A stretch of DNA of 8,480 bases, taken from the NCBI GenBank assembly GCA_021813595.1, contig JAKAKF010000273.1, forward strand, positions 1 to 8,480, given 5' to 3'. Below are positions 1 through 6,461 of this stretch, in pieces (position 1 is the first letter of the stretch; each line of letters begins with the position of its first letter). A program made the position numbers and the translations under genes. Source of the DNA: a bacterium (GTDB lineage Bacteria > SZUA-79 > Acidulodesulfobacterales > Acidulodesulfobacteraceae). Below the pieces are notes generated by a model. The model did no database searches. It was not told the DNA's origin and saw nothing but the letters and a program-made list of their open reading frames with translations.

Positions 1-610
1 AAGCCGGTTTCAGATTTTTAGTTTTTATAAAAAATTCGCCGGCCATTTTTTTAATTATATTTTGAGGTTTTGAATTTATTTTAAAAACATAGGTATCGGG
101 ATATAAAAATCCTTCGGCGCTTTTAGCGTCTATTTTGATGCTTAAAAGGAATTTCCTGTCGAAGCATTTTTTTAGAAAAAACTTCTTAGCCGTTATTTTA
201 TCTTTAGACAGAACCTGCGCTATATCGAAAATATTTAATCCCGGAGGAATAACTACTTTGGCCCTTGCGACTCTGCCGTTTACGAATTCGTAATATATTG
301 AAGCCGGAGACCTGTTTATCGATACGTAATAAGTTCCTGCCTGTATATATCTTGAATAACCGCTGATAAATCCTATAAAATAAAATAAGTAGGGGCTGTT
401 TACGAGCTTTTGAGCGTAAAGTTTATATACTATTTCTTTTAACGAGCTTCCTTTTGAGATAGTAATAAGTTGAGGTTTTTTATAGGTAAAAGACTGCGGA
501 GTAAATGCGTATAAAAAAAGGTATCCGATAATTACGGCCGGTATAGCTATTTCTAAAATAAAAGTTATCTTTTTAACCCGCTTATATAGCCTGTAGTCGA
601 AATAGCACAT
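1..610 (-). CDS. mltG: Endolytic murein transglycosylase MltG, partial (C-terminus beyond window)
   Basis: MltG cleaves nascent peptidoglycan glycan strands at the inner membrane and is thought to act as a terminator of glycan elongation. Reading the minus strand from the ATG at 610-608 gives an open frame of 203 codons running off the left edge. Residues about 14-36 form one hydrophobic membrane segment (ITFILEIAIPAVIIGYLF). A LysM-like stretch follows (ITISKGSSLKEIVYKL), then VVIPPGLNIFDIAQ and EGFLYPDTYVF, which matches the YceG/MltG family signature EGFLFPDTY. The conserved catalytic Glu region lies beyond the window. Family length is about 330-350 residues, so roughly 60% is present. It lies 51 bases downstream of ruvX, a common pairing in bacteria. 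No clear ribosome binding site precedes the ATG. The identification is firm; the start codon is less so. Confidence 0.9.
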   Translation of the reverse strand, partial: MCYFDYRLYKRVKKITFILEIAIPAVIIGYLFLYAFTPQSFTYKKPQLITISKGSSLKEIVYKLYAQKLVNSPYLFYFIGFISGYSRYIQAGTYYVSINRSPASIYYEFVNGRVARAKVVIPPGLNIFDIAQVLSKDKITAKKFFLKKCFDRKFLLSIKIDAKSAEGFLYPDTYVFKINSKPQNIIKKMAGEFFIKTKNLKPA

Positions 611-641
611 TTATAATTGTTATAAAGTATATTAAGCGTAT

Positions 642-669
642 AGTATAATAATATTTTAAAATTATTCAA
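642..669 (-). promoter_or_regulatory. Candidate promoter for mltG
   Basis: On the minus strand, TTGAAT (669-664) and TATACT (647-642) are separated by 16 bases, and the -10 lies 31 bases before the mltG ATG. The -35 overlaps the last codons of ruvX. The region is very AT-rich, so chance matches are easy; read-through from ruvX is an alternative. Confidence 0.3.
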
Positions 670-1123
670 ATATTTTTTTTTCTTGCCGGTTTTTTTGCCT
701 GTCTAAGTAAGACTGCAATATAAAAGTAGAAGCGACGGAGTCTATTTTTTCTTTCCTTTTTTTCCTTTTAATATTTTGTTCGATAAGGCTTTTTTGCGCC
801 TGTACGGAAGAAAATCTTTCATCGTAAACCGCAATCTCGACTCCTTCACCCGCTTTTTCTTCTAATCCCATTATAAATTCGCCTATTTTAACGGATATTT
901 CAGTCTGCTTCCCTTTAAGCCCTATAGGCATACCGATTACGATTAATCCGATATTTTCTTCGTCTATAATTTTTTTTAATTCGGAAAGAGTTTTGTTTAA
1001 CGATTCGTTAAAGATATATTTAAAAGGAAAAGCAATAGTTCTGGTATCGTCGCTTAAAGACAGCCCGATTCTTTTTAAGCCGAAATCTATGCCGATAGCT
1101 TTTTTGCTTATATTATCAGGCAT
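662..1123 (-). CDS. ruvX: RuvX/YqgF family pre-16S rRNA nuclease (putative Holliday junction resolvase)
   Basis: The 153-residue product is the usual length for this RNase H-fold family, which trims the 5' end of 16S rRNA and was earlier proposed as a Holliday junction resolvase. The expected motifs are all present: an N-terminal GIDFGLKRIG with the first metal-binding Asp at residue 13, IVIGMPIGLKGKQTE (about 61-75), VYDERFSSVQAQ with Asp101-Glu102, and KIDSVASTFILQSYL with the last Asp at 128. The C-terminus is Lys-rich. The ATG overlaps the last 8 bases of bioB, which suggests translational coupling, and mltG follows after 51 bases. No good ribosome binding site precedes the start, consistent with coupling. 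Nothing looks missing or truncated. Confidence 0.93.
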   Translation of the reverse strand: MPDNISKKAIGIDFGLKRIGLSLSDDTRTIAFPFKYIFNESLNKTLSELKKIIDEENIGLIVIGMPIGLKGKQTEISVKIGEFIMGLEEKAGEGVEIAVYDERFSSVQAQKSLIEQNIKRKKRKEKIDSVASTFILQSYLDRQKNRQEKKIFE

Positions 1124-2129
1124 ACTCGGCCCGCTGCGTTTCGGAAATATTCGGTTCGAATCCTAAATCGTTAATCAGCTCTAAATCCAAATCGGGATTT
1201 CTTCCCGATGTAAGAAGATAATTTCCGAGAAGAAATCCGTTTGCTCCGGCCATGAGAGCGAGAGGCTGAAGCTGGCGCAGGTTGTGTTCCCTCCCTCCCT
1301 GCGCAAGTATATTTTTTTTAGGATTGACGATTCTGAAAATAGAAATAGTTTTAAGGCACTCCATAGGAGTAAGCGGTTCGGCATTTTCGAGGGGGGTTCC
1401 CTTAATAGGATTTAAAAAATTAACCGGAATATTATCGACGTCGAGCCCCTTTATTTCCTTAGCCATTTTTATTCTGTCCAAGCGCGATTCGCCCATTCCT
1501 ATAATTACGCCGGAACATACTTTCAGGCCGGCTTTTTTTGCCGATTTAACCGTTTCTATATTGTCGGCAAACGAATGAGTGGAGCATATTTTTTTAAAAA
1601 AATCGCTGTTGGTTTCTATATTATGATGAAATATTTCAAGGCCGCAGTTTTTAAGAAAAAGCAGATTTTCGTATTCCATAAGTCCCAGCGATGCGCATGG
1701 AGTAATACCTACTTCGTTTTTTATAGACCTGACGGCATTTCCTATCGTATCGAGCTCGTTCCTGTCCGATATCCTGGTTCCGCTCGTGACTATGGAAAAT
1801 TCATTTGCCCCGTTATTTTTCGCAGCTTTGGCGGATTCTACCATCTCGGAAACGGTCATAAGAGGGTTAACTTTTATTTTTTTTTCTTTTTTTCCGGCGA
1901 CCGCGGACTGGCCGCAGAATGAGCAGTCTTCCGAGCATATTCCGGTTTTTGCGCTGACGATAGAGCAGAAGTTCACTTTTTTACCGGTATATTTTTCCTT
2001 TAGTTCGAGGGCTAAAGAAAAAAGCTCCATAAGCGGAGCGCCGGAAAGTTCAAAAACTGACAAAAGAAGGTCGTCCGGGATTTCAATATTTCGATCTATC
2101 AATTCTTTTATTTTTAGCGTAATATTCAT
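1116..2129 (-). CDS. bioB: Biotin synthase BioB, possible anaerobe-type auxiliary cluster
   Basis: This radical SAM enzyme inserts sulfur into dethiobiotin in the last step of biotin synthesis. The 337-residue protein has the SAM-cluster motif ICSEDCSFC (Cys65, Cys69, Cys72), the DNIPVNFLNPIKGTPLE segment and GGREHNLRQLQPLALMAGAN. Two classical ligands of the sacrificial [2Fe-2S] cluster differ. The position of E. coli Cys97 is Ser (EFSIVTSG), and the position of Arg260 is Leu (NILAQGGRE). Cysteines matching E. coli Cys128 (ITPCASLG) and Cys188 (KVCSGVIIG) remain, and an extra Cys54 (NFCSIVSAKTG) lies just before the SAM motif. From memory, this pattern fits BioB enzymes of obligate anaerobes reported to carry a 4Fe-5S auxiliary cluster. 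A GAGGTG site at 2142-2137, 7 bases before the ATG, supports the start. No other bio gene is in view. Confidence 0.93.
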   Translation of the reverse strand: MNITLKIKELIDRNIEIPDDLLLSVFELSGAPLMELFSLALELKEKYTGKKVNFCSIVSAKTGICSEDCSFCGQSAVAGKKEKKIKVNPLMTVSEMVESAKAAKNNGANEFSIVTSGTRISDRNELDTIGNAVRSIKNEVGITPCASLGLMEYENLLFLKNCGLEIFHHNIETNSDFFKKICSTHSFADNIETVKSAKKAGLKVCSGVIIGMGESRLDRIKMAKEIKGLDVDNIPVNFLNPIKGTPLENAEPLTPMECLKTISIFRIVNPKKNILAQGGREHNLRQLQPLALMAGANGFLLGNYLLTSGRNPDLDLELINDLGFEPNISETQRAEYA

Positions 2130-2160
2130 ATATAGGCACCTCGATTATTGTATCTTGTTT

Positions 2161-2191
2161 ATTATATAAATTACTATCCGGAAAAACGGAT
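2161..2191 (-). promoter_or_regulatory. Candidate bioB -10 with inverted repeat upstream
   Basis: The minus strand has TATAAT at 2166-2161, 31 bases before the bioB ATG. No good -35 is visible. A short inverted repeat, ATCCG-N6-CGGAT (2176-2191), lies where the -35 would be and could be an operator or a small hairpin. It has no T-run after it, so I do not call it a terminator. Weak evidence. Confidence 0.25.
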
Positions 2192-2210
2192 TTATCAGCC
2201 GAAAATAAAG

Positions 2211-2585
2211 TTAAAAACCTTCATCTCCGTTATTCGAAAGGCTGCCTGATATGTTTCTGAACGCTTCGCTTCTTCTCATTATAAACATAAGCTCGTCTAT
2301 GCTTTTAGACATTTCTATAGCATCGAAAACGGTTTTAAGCTTATTTTGGCAGTCTATAATTTTTTCTCTAAGGTTAAGAATTACAGATGCACCTTCGTCG
2401 TTGACCCCCAACTCGTTTTTAATTTCGGAAATCAATTTTAAGGTTTCGGCAGTTTTTTCGTCTATATAAAATTCGTTTTCTCTGCGTTCGACGCAGATTA
2501 TTCCTTCATCTACGAAAAACATTGCGGATTTGTCGTCCATGCGAATATTGCCGCAAAAATTTAAAAGATTAATGAAATAATCCAT
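2211..2585 (-). CDS. CbpM-like chaperone modulator (MerR-type helical protein)
   Basis: CbpM proteins bind the J-domain of CbpA and hold back its co-chaperone activity. The 124-residue product has a short N-terminal part containing VDEGIICVE, then FYIDEKTAETLKLISEIKN followed by ELGVNDEGASVILNLREKI (about 58-76). That region matches the CbpM/MerR-like pattern in which a hydrophobic helix leads into 'DLGVNLAGVxxILxL'. The C-terminal third is a predicted amphipathic helix (CQNKLKTVFDAIEMSKSIDE), as expected for this family. It starts 13 bases after the dnaJ-type gene stops, with AAGGA six bases before the ATG, so the two form an operon, which is the usual cbpA-cbpM order. Sequence similarity is modest and the assignment rests on the central motif plus context. 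HspR-like regulation of transcription is the main alternative. Confidence 0.7.
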   Translation of the reverse strand: MDYFINLLNFCGNIRMDDKSAMFFVDEGIICVERRENEFYIDEKTAETLKLISEIKNELGVNDEGASVILNLREKIIDCQNKLKTVFDAIEMSKSIDELMFIMRRSEAFRNISGSLSNNGDEGF

Positions 2586-2598
2586 TTTAATTCCTTAT

Positions 2599-3510
2599 TT
2601 AAATTCCTTCTTTCGAAAGCTCGGCGAATATCTTTTTAGTATTATCCGATATTCCCGAAGGTATATCGACATATACCGTAACAATTAAATCGCCTGTTTT
2701 TTTGCCGGAAACATCCGTCGCCCCTTTTTTAGAAATGCGGAATTTAGTTCCGTTTTGAGTTCCGGCCGGAATAGTAAGCATAAATTTGCCGTCTATGGCG
2801 GATATTTCTACTTTTGCTCCAAGGACGGCTTCGGTCAGCTTTATCTTTTTATTGATATAAATATCGTTTTCTTTCCTTTCGTATATGTTATCGTTTAAAA
2901 CCGAAATAGTAATATATAAATCGCCGTTAGGGCCTCCGTTGAAACCGGCCGACCCTTTTCCCGAAAGCTTTATTTTTCCGCCGTTCGATATTCCGGCGGG
3001 TATTTTTATTTTTATTTTTTCGCCGTTTAAATTTATTATTCTTTCGGCGCCTTTAACGCTTTCTGCTACCGATATTTCAAGTTCGGCATTCAAATCGTTT
3101 CCTCTTGCCGGACCCTGTTTTCTTCCCGACCTGTTAAAAAGGTCGGAAAATATATCCTCGAAGTTAAATCCTTCTCCTCCTCCGGTATTATTGTAACTGT
3201 AGTTAAAACCGGAAGGGCCGCTGCCGGAATAATCGTAATGATATTGTCCCTGCGAAGCGCCTCCGCCCGCGCCGGCATTTTTATAGTTGAAATAGTTAGT
3301 TCCCAGCTCGTCGTATTCTTTTCGTTTTTTTTCGTCCTTAAGAACGTCGTATGCTTCCTGCAGTTCTTTAAATTTAGATTCTGCGGTTTTATCATTGGGG
3401 TTAACGTCGGGATGGTGTTTTCTAGCTAATTTTCTGTAGGCTTTTTTTATTTCATCCGCCGAAGCGGTTTTACCAACACCTAATATTTTATAATAATCTT
3501 TATATTCCAT
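2599..3510 (-). CDS. cbpA: CbpA-type DnaJ co-chaperone (no zinc finger)
   Basis: This Hsp40 protein would deliver unfolded substrates to DnaK and stimulate its ATPase. Residues 1-70 form a complete J-domain with the invariant HPD at 33-35 ([10 protein letters not shown]) and the downstream [11 protein letters not shown] helix. Residues about 75-130 are a Gly/Ser/Tyr/Asn-rich linker ending in FEDIFSDLF. The rest is the two-part substrate-binding C-terminal domain ([19 protein letters not shown], then [17 protein letters not shown]). There is no cysteine at all, so the CxxCxGxG zinc-binding module of true DnaJ is absent. The 303-residue length matches CbpA (about 306). A probable modulator gene follows 13 bases downstream. 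There is no ribosome binding site before the ATG, and a promoter-like sequence sits only 9 bases upstream of it. Confidence 0.92.
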   Translation of the reverse strand: MEYKDYYKILGVGKTASADEIKKAYRKLARKHHPDVNPNDKTAESKFKELQEAYDVLKDEKKRKEYDELGTNYFNYKNAGAGGGASQGQYHYDYSGSGPSGFNYSYNNTGGGEGFNFEDIFSDLFNRSGRKQGPARGNDLNAELEISVAESVKGAERIINLNGEKIKIKIPAGISNGGKIKLSGKGSAGFNGGPNGDLYITISVLNDNIYERKENDIYINKKIKLTEAVLGAKVEISAIDGKFMLTIPAGTQNGTKFRISKKGATDVSGKKTGDLIVTVYVDIPSGISDNTKKIFAELSKEGI

Positions 3511-3519
3511 ATTATTTTA

Positions 3520-3548
3520 ATAATATCAGAAACGGTAAAAAAATTCAA
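3520..3548 (-). promoter_or_regulatory. Candidate sigma-70 type promoter of the dnaJ-type gene
   Basis: The minus strand has TTGAAT (3548-3543), a 17-base spacer and TATTAT (3525-3520). The -10 ends only 9 bases before the ATG at 3510, which would put the transcript start 0-4 bases from the start codon. This would give a leaderless mRNA and agrees with the missing ribosome binding site. No CIRCE-like inverted repeat is visible. Confidence 0.45.
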
Positions 3549-3566
3549 TACGCCGCCGCCGGCACC

Positions 3567-3806
3567 CAAAATTGCCGATAGAAATCTTTAAACAAGTTTT
3601 AAAGCCATATAAACGCTGGATTCCTGCTTTCGCAATATTGACGTCCGTGTCTATCAAAGCATGTCTTTGATATGGACGCCAATGGACACCCGTTGGGTGA
3701 AAACCAAAAAACCTGCAAAGTCATTCCCGCGTATGCGGATACGGTTTAAAGCCGTCGGTATTTTAGACGGCTCATCCATATTTAAAATTTTCTATCGGCA
3801 ATTTTG
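3567..3806. repeat. 240-bp non-coding element with terminal inverted repeats (MITE-like)
   Basis: This fills most of the 307-base gap between the dnaJ-type gene and the STAND gene. The ends are inverted copies: CAAAATTGCCGATAGAAA (3567-3584) and its exact reverse complement (3789-3806). The match continues inward to 3592/3781 with only two mismatches (24 of 26). Inside are several short hairpins: TATCAAAG/CTTTGATA (3652-3659, 3665-3672), CACCC/GGGTG (3687-3691, 3695-3699), CCGC/GCGG (3727-3730, 3735-3738) and AGCCGTC/GACGGCT (3750-3756, 3766-3772). No significant reading frame is present and I see no clear target-site duplication. It resembles a non-autonomous miniature inverted-repeat element or an intergenic repeat family; copy number elsewhere is unknown. 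Confidence 0.6.
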
Positions 3807-3817
3807 AGCGGCATTTA

Positions 3818-6274
3818 CTAAAAAAAATCCTTTGATATTTCTTGAATTTGTAATTTTGTAGAATTAAAATCTATCCATTGAGCTGTTTTTAGAAAATCAT
3901 CGATTTTTTCGGGAGATAAAATATATGAAATTAATATCGGTTTAAATTTAAAAATTCCGCCTATTTCGTCATTAATTAAATTATTCATATTTTGCAATAT
4001 TTTAAATGCCGATTCTTTTTGTTTTTTAGCAATATAGCCCAAGCATAAAGCTTCGGACGCCAACAATATTCCTGACTTATAACCTATATTTTTATTAGAT
4101 TCCAATGCTTCTTTGGATAATTCGATAGATAAATCAGAATCATTAATTGTTAATGCGGTTGCCTTGATTATAAGACCTCTATTAATTTGAATTACCTCAT
4201 TGAGCTGTTTGCTAATTTTTATAGCTTTTTCAGCAATTTTTAACGCAGATTTTCTATCAGTAAAGCAAAGAGCTTCCGCTAAATTATTTAATATGACATT
4301 TTCTTTTTTATAAAGGGAATTAATTTTATTACAAAGTCGTAAAGCATACGAGAAATATTTTACGGCATCCGAAAAGTTGAAATTATATAGACAAATATCT
4401 CCTCTGAATATATAATACTTCATCTTTTCGAATTTATTTGATTCTTGAAAATTTAATTTATTATATAATGTTATTGCATCTTGAAAATTACCTTTTAAAA
4501 CTTCTACGATTGACATTCTTTCGGTCGCTGCTTTCTTAATTTCATTTTCATTTTCATTAGTAGCAGAGATATTAGAAATTTCTTTATAAATGTCAAAGCT
4601 TTTATTATAGTTACCCAATAATTGATGACAAAATGCAAGATAAAAAAGATTATGATATCTCCATTTTCCTATGTCTTTATCCAATAAATTCTCGAATAAT
4701 TTAATACTGCTTTTAATATCGTCCCCCATAAAAAGGCTCGTTGCATATAAAAAACTTAAATAATTATTTATACCGATTTGACCTTCAATCCTATTTATTC
4801 CAATTTTGACATCATGCCAGTATCCTTCAAAAATCAGTTTATGCCCCGTATCTACTATCGCTATGATATGCTCCTGCTTAATTTCGGAAATATTAAATTT
4901 TTTAATAATAATAAAACTCTGTTGAAATATCCAGTTTATTCTGTTTTTATCATTTTTATATTGATCGTAATTTTTACTGCAATATTCAACTATTATGCTA
5001 AAAATCTTATAAGCTGTATCTTTATCCAATTCTTTGCATATAAAATTTCTTATTATATCGTGAATTTTAAAAATTTTATTTTTTTCGTCTATTTCTATTG
5101 CAAATGAAGCATTACAAAATTCGTTGAATTGAGTATATGGAATATTAATATTAAGTTCTTTTGTAAGCACCAAAAAAAAATCCTTATCAAATTGTTCTAA
5201 TGCAGCCATAATTTTTAACGCTTCTCCTTCGATAATATCGAGATTTGATAAAAAATTTTTTACAACATCGTTTTCGGCAAGCTTAAAGTCTTCAGGGATT
5301 ATATTTCGGCCTTCCTGTTTAAAGCTAATGTATATTCCTACACATAAATCTAAATATAAAGGCAAGCCGTGAGATGTTTTAATGATTTCTTTTTTAATTA
5401 AGGTATCATTTATTCCCACTTTTGAAAGATAATAATCCGCATCGATTTCCGATAATTCACCTAATATATGTTGATCCAAATAATTTGACCACTCGCGGTC
5501 TAATTCTCCCCATTTTAAATATTCTCTGCCCGCAATAACATACAGGCCGTTTTCTGCCGAACCTATCAATTCTTTTAACCACTCATCTCCTGAAAAATTT
5601 CTATCGGTTAGTTTATTTAGGGAATCCATAAAAAATATAAATCGCATATTATTATTAGCGGCAGCATTATTTATTGCATTGCCGAGGTAATAAGATAATT
5701 TCCTTTCCAGCTCTTTCTCTGGCAGACTATCTATTTCTTCAATTAAAATTTTCTCTTTGCCGAACATTTTTTGTAATTTTTTTCCGCCCAATAAGTATAA
5801 TTTATAGAAAAGTTTAACCGGTAAAAAAATACCTAAAATCTGCGAAATTGAATCGGCTAAATCAAATAAAATGCTGCTTTCATCAAATTTATAATTTCTC
5901 GAATCCAAAATTGGCCTTTTGATTAATTTAAAATATCTATATATTGCATAATCAAACACTTTGTGATTAATTTTAAGTTGGTCAGATATGTTTAGAAGGT
6001 AAGAAGCAGAAGTATCAAAGGCGGCAATATCAAGATTTATATTAATAATGTTAATGTAAGAGTTTTTGCATTCTTCAGCAATACTTTTTTTAAAATCATT
6101 TAATAGAGAAGTTTTGCCTATTCCGCCAATTCCATAAAACATAAGTACATTTAATTTCTTTTCATTATTTTTATATTCATTAAATGCTTTAAAGAATATA
6201 TTTCTTGGCTCATCTCTATCTGTAAATTCTTTTGTGGCGTTTATACTACTTAAGGCTTTTATTTTACTTAGCAT
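3818..6274 (-). CDS. STAND-family NTPase with winged helix and C-terminal TPR-like repeats
   Basis: Proteins of this class are ATP-dependent molecular switches that oligomerise on sensing a ligand; several bacterial members act in phage defence. The frame can open at TTG 6286 (822 residues, numbering used here) or, as I prefer, at ATG 6274 (818 residues). Neither has a ribosome binding site. Motifs in order are: FTDRDEP (21-27), Walker A GIGGIGKTS (52-60), a hydrophobic insert near 150-168, Walker B RFIFFMDS (215-222), a sensor-like YVIAGRE (249-255), the GLPL motif HGLPLYLDL (306-314), and a winged-helix region ending FKIHDIIRNFI (about 406-416, MHD-like). From about 500 to 780 there are repeated helical pairs of TPR type (for example LGNYNKSFDIYKEI, FSDAVKYFSYALRLC). 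No N-terminal effector is present. Codon use is markedly more AT-rich than in neighbouring genes, suggesting acquisition. The actual target is unknown. Confidence 0.8.
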   Translation of the reverse strand: MLSKIKALSSINATKEFTDRDEPRNIFFKAFNEYKNNEKKLNVLMFYGIGGIGKTSLLNDFKKSIAEECKNSYINIININLDIAAFDTSASYLLNISDQLKINHKVFDYAIYRYFKLIKRPILDSRNYKFDESSILFDLADSISQILGIFLPVKLFYKLYLLGGKKLQKMFGKEKILIEEIDSLPEKELERKLSYYLGNAINNAAANNNMRFIFFMDSLNKLTDRNFSGDEWLKELIGSAENGLYVIAGREYLKWGELDREWSNYLDQHILGELSEIDADYYLSKVGINDTLIKKEIIKTSHGLPLYLDLCVGIYISFKQEGRNIIPEDFKLAENDVVKNFLSNLDIIEGEALKIMAALEQFDKDFFLVLTKELNINIPYTQFNEFCNASFAIEIDEKNKIFKIHDIIRNFICKELDKDTAYKIFSIIVEYCSKNYDQYKNDKNRINWIFQQSFIIIKKFNISEIKQEHIIAIVDTGHKLIFEGYWHDVKIGINRIEGQIGINNYLSFLYATSLFMGDDIKSSIKLFENLLDKDIGKWRYHNLFYLAFCHQLLGNYNKSFDIYKEISNISATNENENEIKKAATERMSIVEVLKGNFQDAITLYNKLNFQESNKFEKMKYYIFRGDICLYNFNFSDAVKYFSYALRLCNKINSLYKKENVILNNLAEALCFTDRKSALKIAEKAIKISKQLNEVIQINRGLIIKATALTINDSDLSIELSKEALESNKNIGYKSGILLASEALCLGYIAKKQKESAFKILQNMNNLINDEIGGIFKFKPILISYILSPEKIDDFLKTAQWIDFNSTKLQIQEISKDFF

Positions 6275-6322
6275 ACATGATGTCAATTATGTAATAATTT
6301 TATGGTTGATTGAAAGTTTAAA

Positions 6323-6340
6323 ATACATATTATACATATT
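6323..6340 (-). promoter_or_regulatory. Candidate STAND gene -10 region with tandem 9-base repeat
   Basis: The minus strand carries TATAAT at 6334-6329, 54 bases before the preferred ATG. It lies inside two adjacent exact copies of AATATGTAT (6340-6332 and 6331-6323). The repeat could be a regulator site or simply AT-rich drift. No convincing -35 is seen. Confidence 0.35.
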
Positions 6341-6370
6341 AAATAAATTGAAAAAAATATTGAAATTAAT

Positions 6371-6435
6371 AAAGCTTGTATCCTCGATTTGTATATAATT
6401 TTATAAATTAATAATAAATCAAGAATACAAGCTTT
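6371..6435 (-). terminator. Terminator hairpin at the end of the radical SAM/peptide cassette
   Basis: Arms 6435-6417 and 6389-6371 form a 19-bp stem with a 27-base AT-rich loop. Two positions are G-U pairs in minus-strand RNA but C-A mismatches in plus-strand RNA, so the fold is better on the minus strand, in agreement with the direction of the cassette. An A-run precedes the stem on the minus strand (a T7 run on the plus strand), so it may work in both directions; the minus-strand U-tract is interrupted (TTTATTAATTT). Confidence 0.6.
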
Positions 6436-6437
6436 TT

Positions 6438-6461
6438 TTATGTGCAACCTGCACATTTCAC
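6438..6461 (-). CDS. Possible 7-codon ORF with its own ribosome binding site
   Basis: A GTG at 6461-6459 opens a frame encoding MKCAGCT and a TAA stop (6440-6438). AAAGGAG (6476-6470) lies 8 bases upstream of the GTG, a good spacing. The frame would include a Cys-x-x-Cys. It overlaps the possible selenocysteine extension of the upstream peptide and the SECIS-like hairpin, so it competes with that reading. Such a short frame can arise by chance and I include it only because of the ribosome binding site. Confidence 0.15.
   Translation of the reverse strand: MKCAGCT
6440..6456 (-). promoter_or_regulatory. SECIS-like hairpin downstream of in-frame UGA
   Basis: Minus-strand RNA AUGUGCAGGUUGCACAU folds into a perfect 7-bp stem with loop GGU. 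The apical sequence resembles the E. coli fdhF selenocysteine insertion element as I remember it (GGUUGCAGGUCUGCACC, which pairs around loop GGUC). The loop starts 26 bases after the UGA at 6478-6476, inside the range usually quoted for bacterial SECIS (about 16-37), but only 8 bases after the second UGA at 6460-6458. No T-run follows, so it is not a terminator by itself. A plain palindrome is the alternative. Confidence 0.45.

Noticed and set aside
1282..2169. Plus-strand open frames of about 98-127 codons opposite bioB.
   Set aside because: They are antisense to a clearly conserved enzyme, overlap one another and show no recognisable motif or ribosome binding site.
2130..2210. A BirA operator or riboswitch in front of bioB.
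   Set aside because: No TTGTwAACC-type BirA half-sites are seen, and the 81-base gap is too short and unstructured for a known riboswitch; only a small ATCCG/CGGAT repeat is present.
2885..3429. Open frames on both strands overlapping the dnaJ-type gene in other frames.
   Set aside because: The J-domain and C-terminal domain frame is unmistakable; the others are shadows of its Gly/Lys-rich codons.
3567..3806. CRISPR-like or tRNA-like structure in the hairpin-rich gap.
   Set aside because: There are no regularly spaced direct repeats and no cloverleaf with a T-loop; the only consistent signal is the terminal inverted repeat.
4778..5107. Plus-strand frame of 109 codons opposite the STAND gene.
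   Set aside because: It is rich in Phe/Ile/Asn/Tyr, as expected antisense to an AT-rich gene, without start signals or domains.
6275..6286. TTG at 6286 as the start of the STAND gene.
   Set aside because: It is a rare start codon with no ribosome binding site, while an in-frame ATG lies four codons later (6274) and loses no motif. The choice remains uncertain because the ATG also lacks a site.
6283..6456. A 57-codon minus-strand frame from an ATG at 6456, running through the terminator to just before the STAND start.
   Set aside because: It is almost pure Ile/Leu/Tyr/Lys as expected from translating AT-rich DNA, crosses a strong hairpin, and its only ribosome binding site candidate is 13 bases away and better placed for the GTG at 6461.
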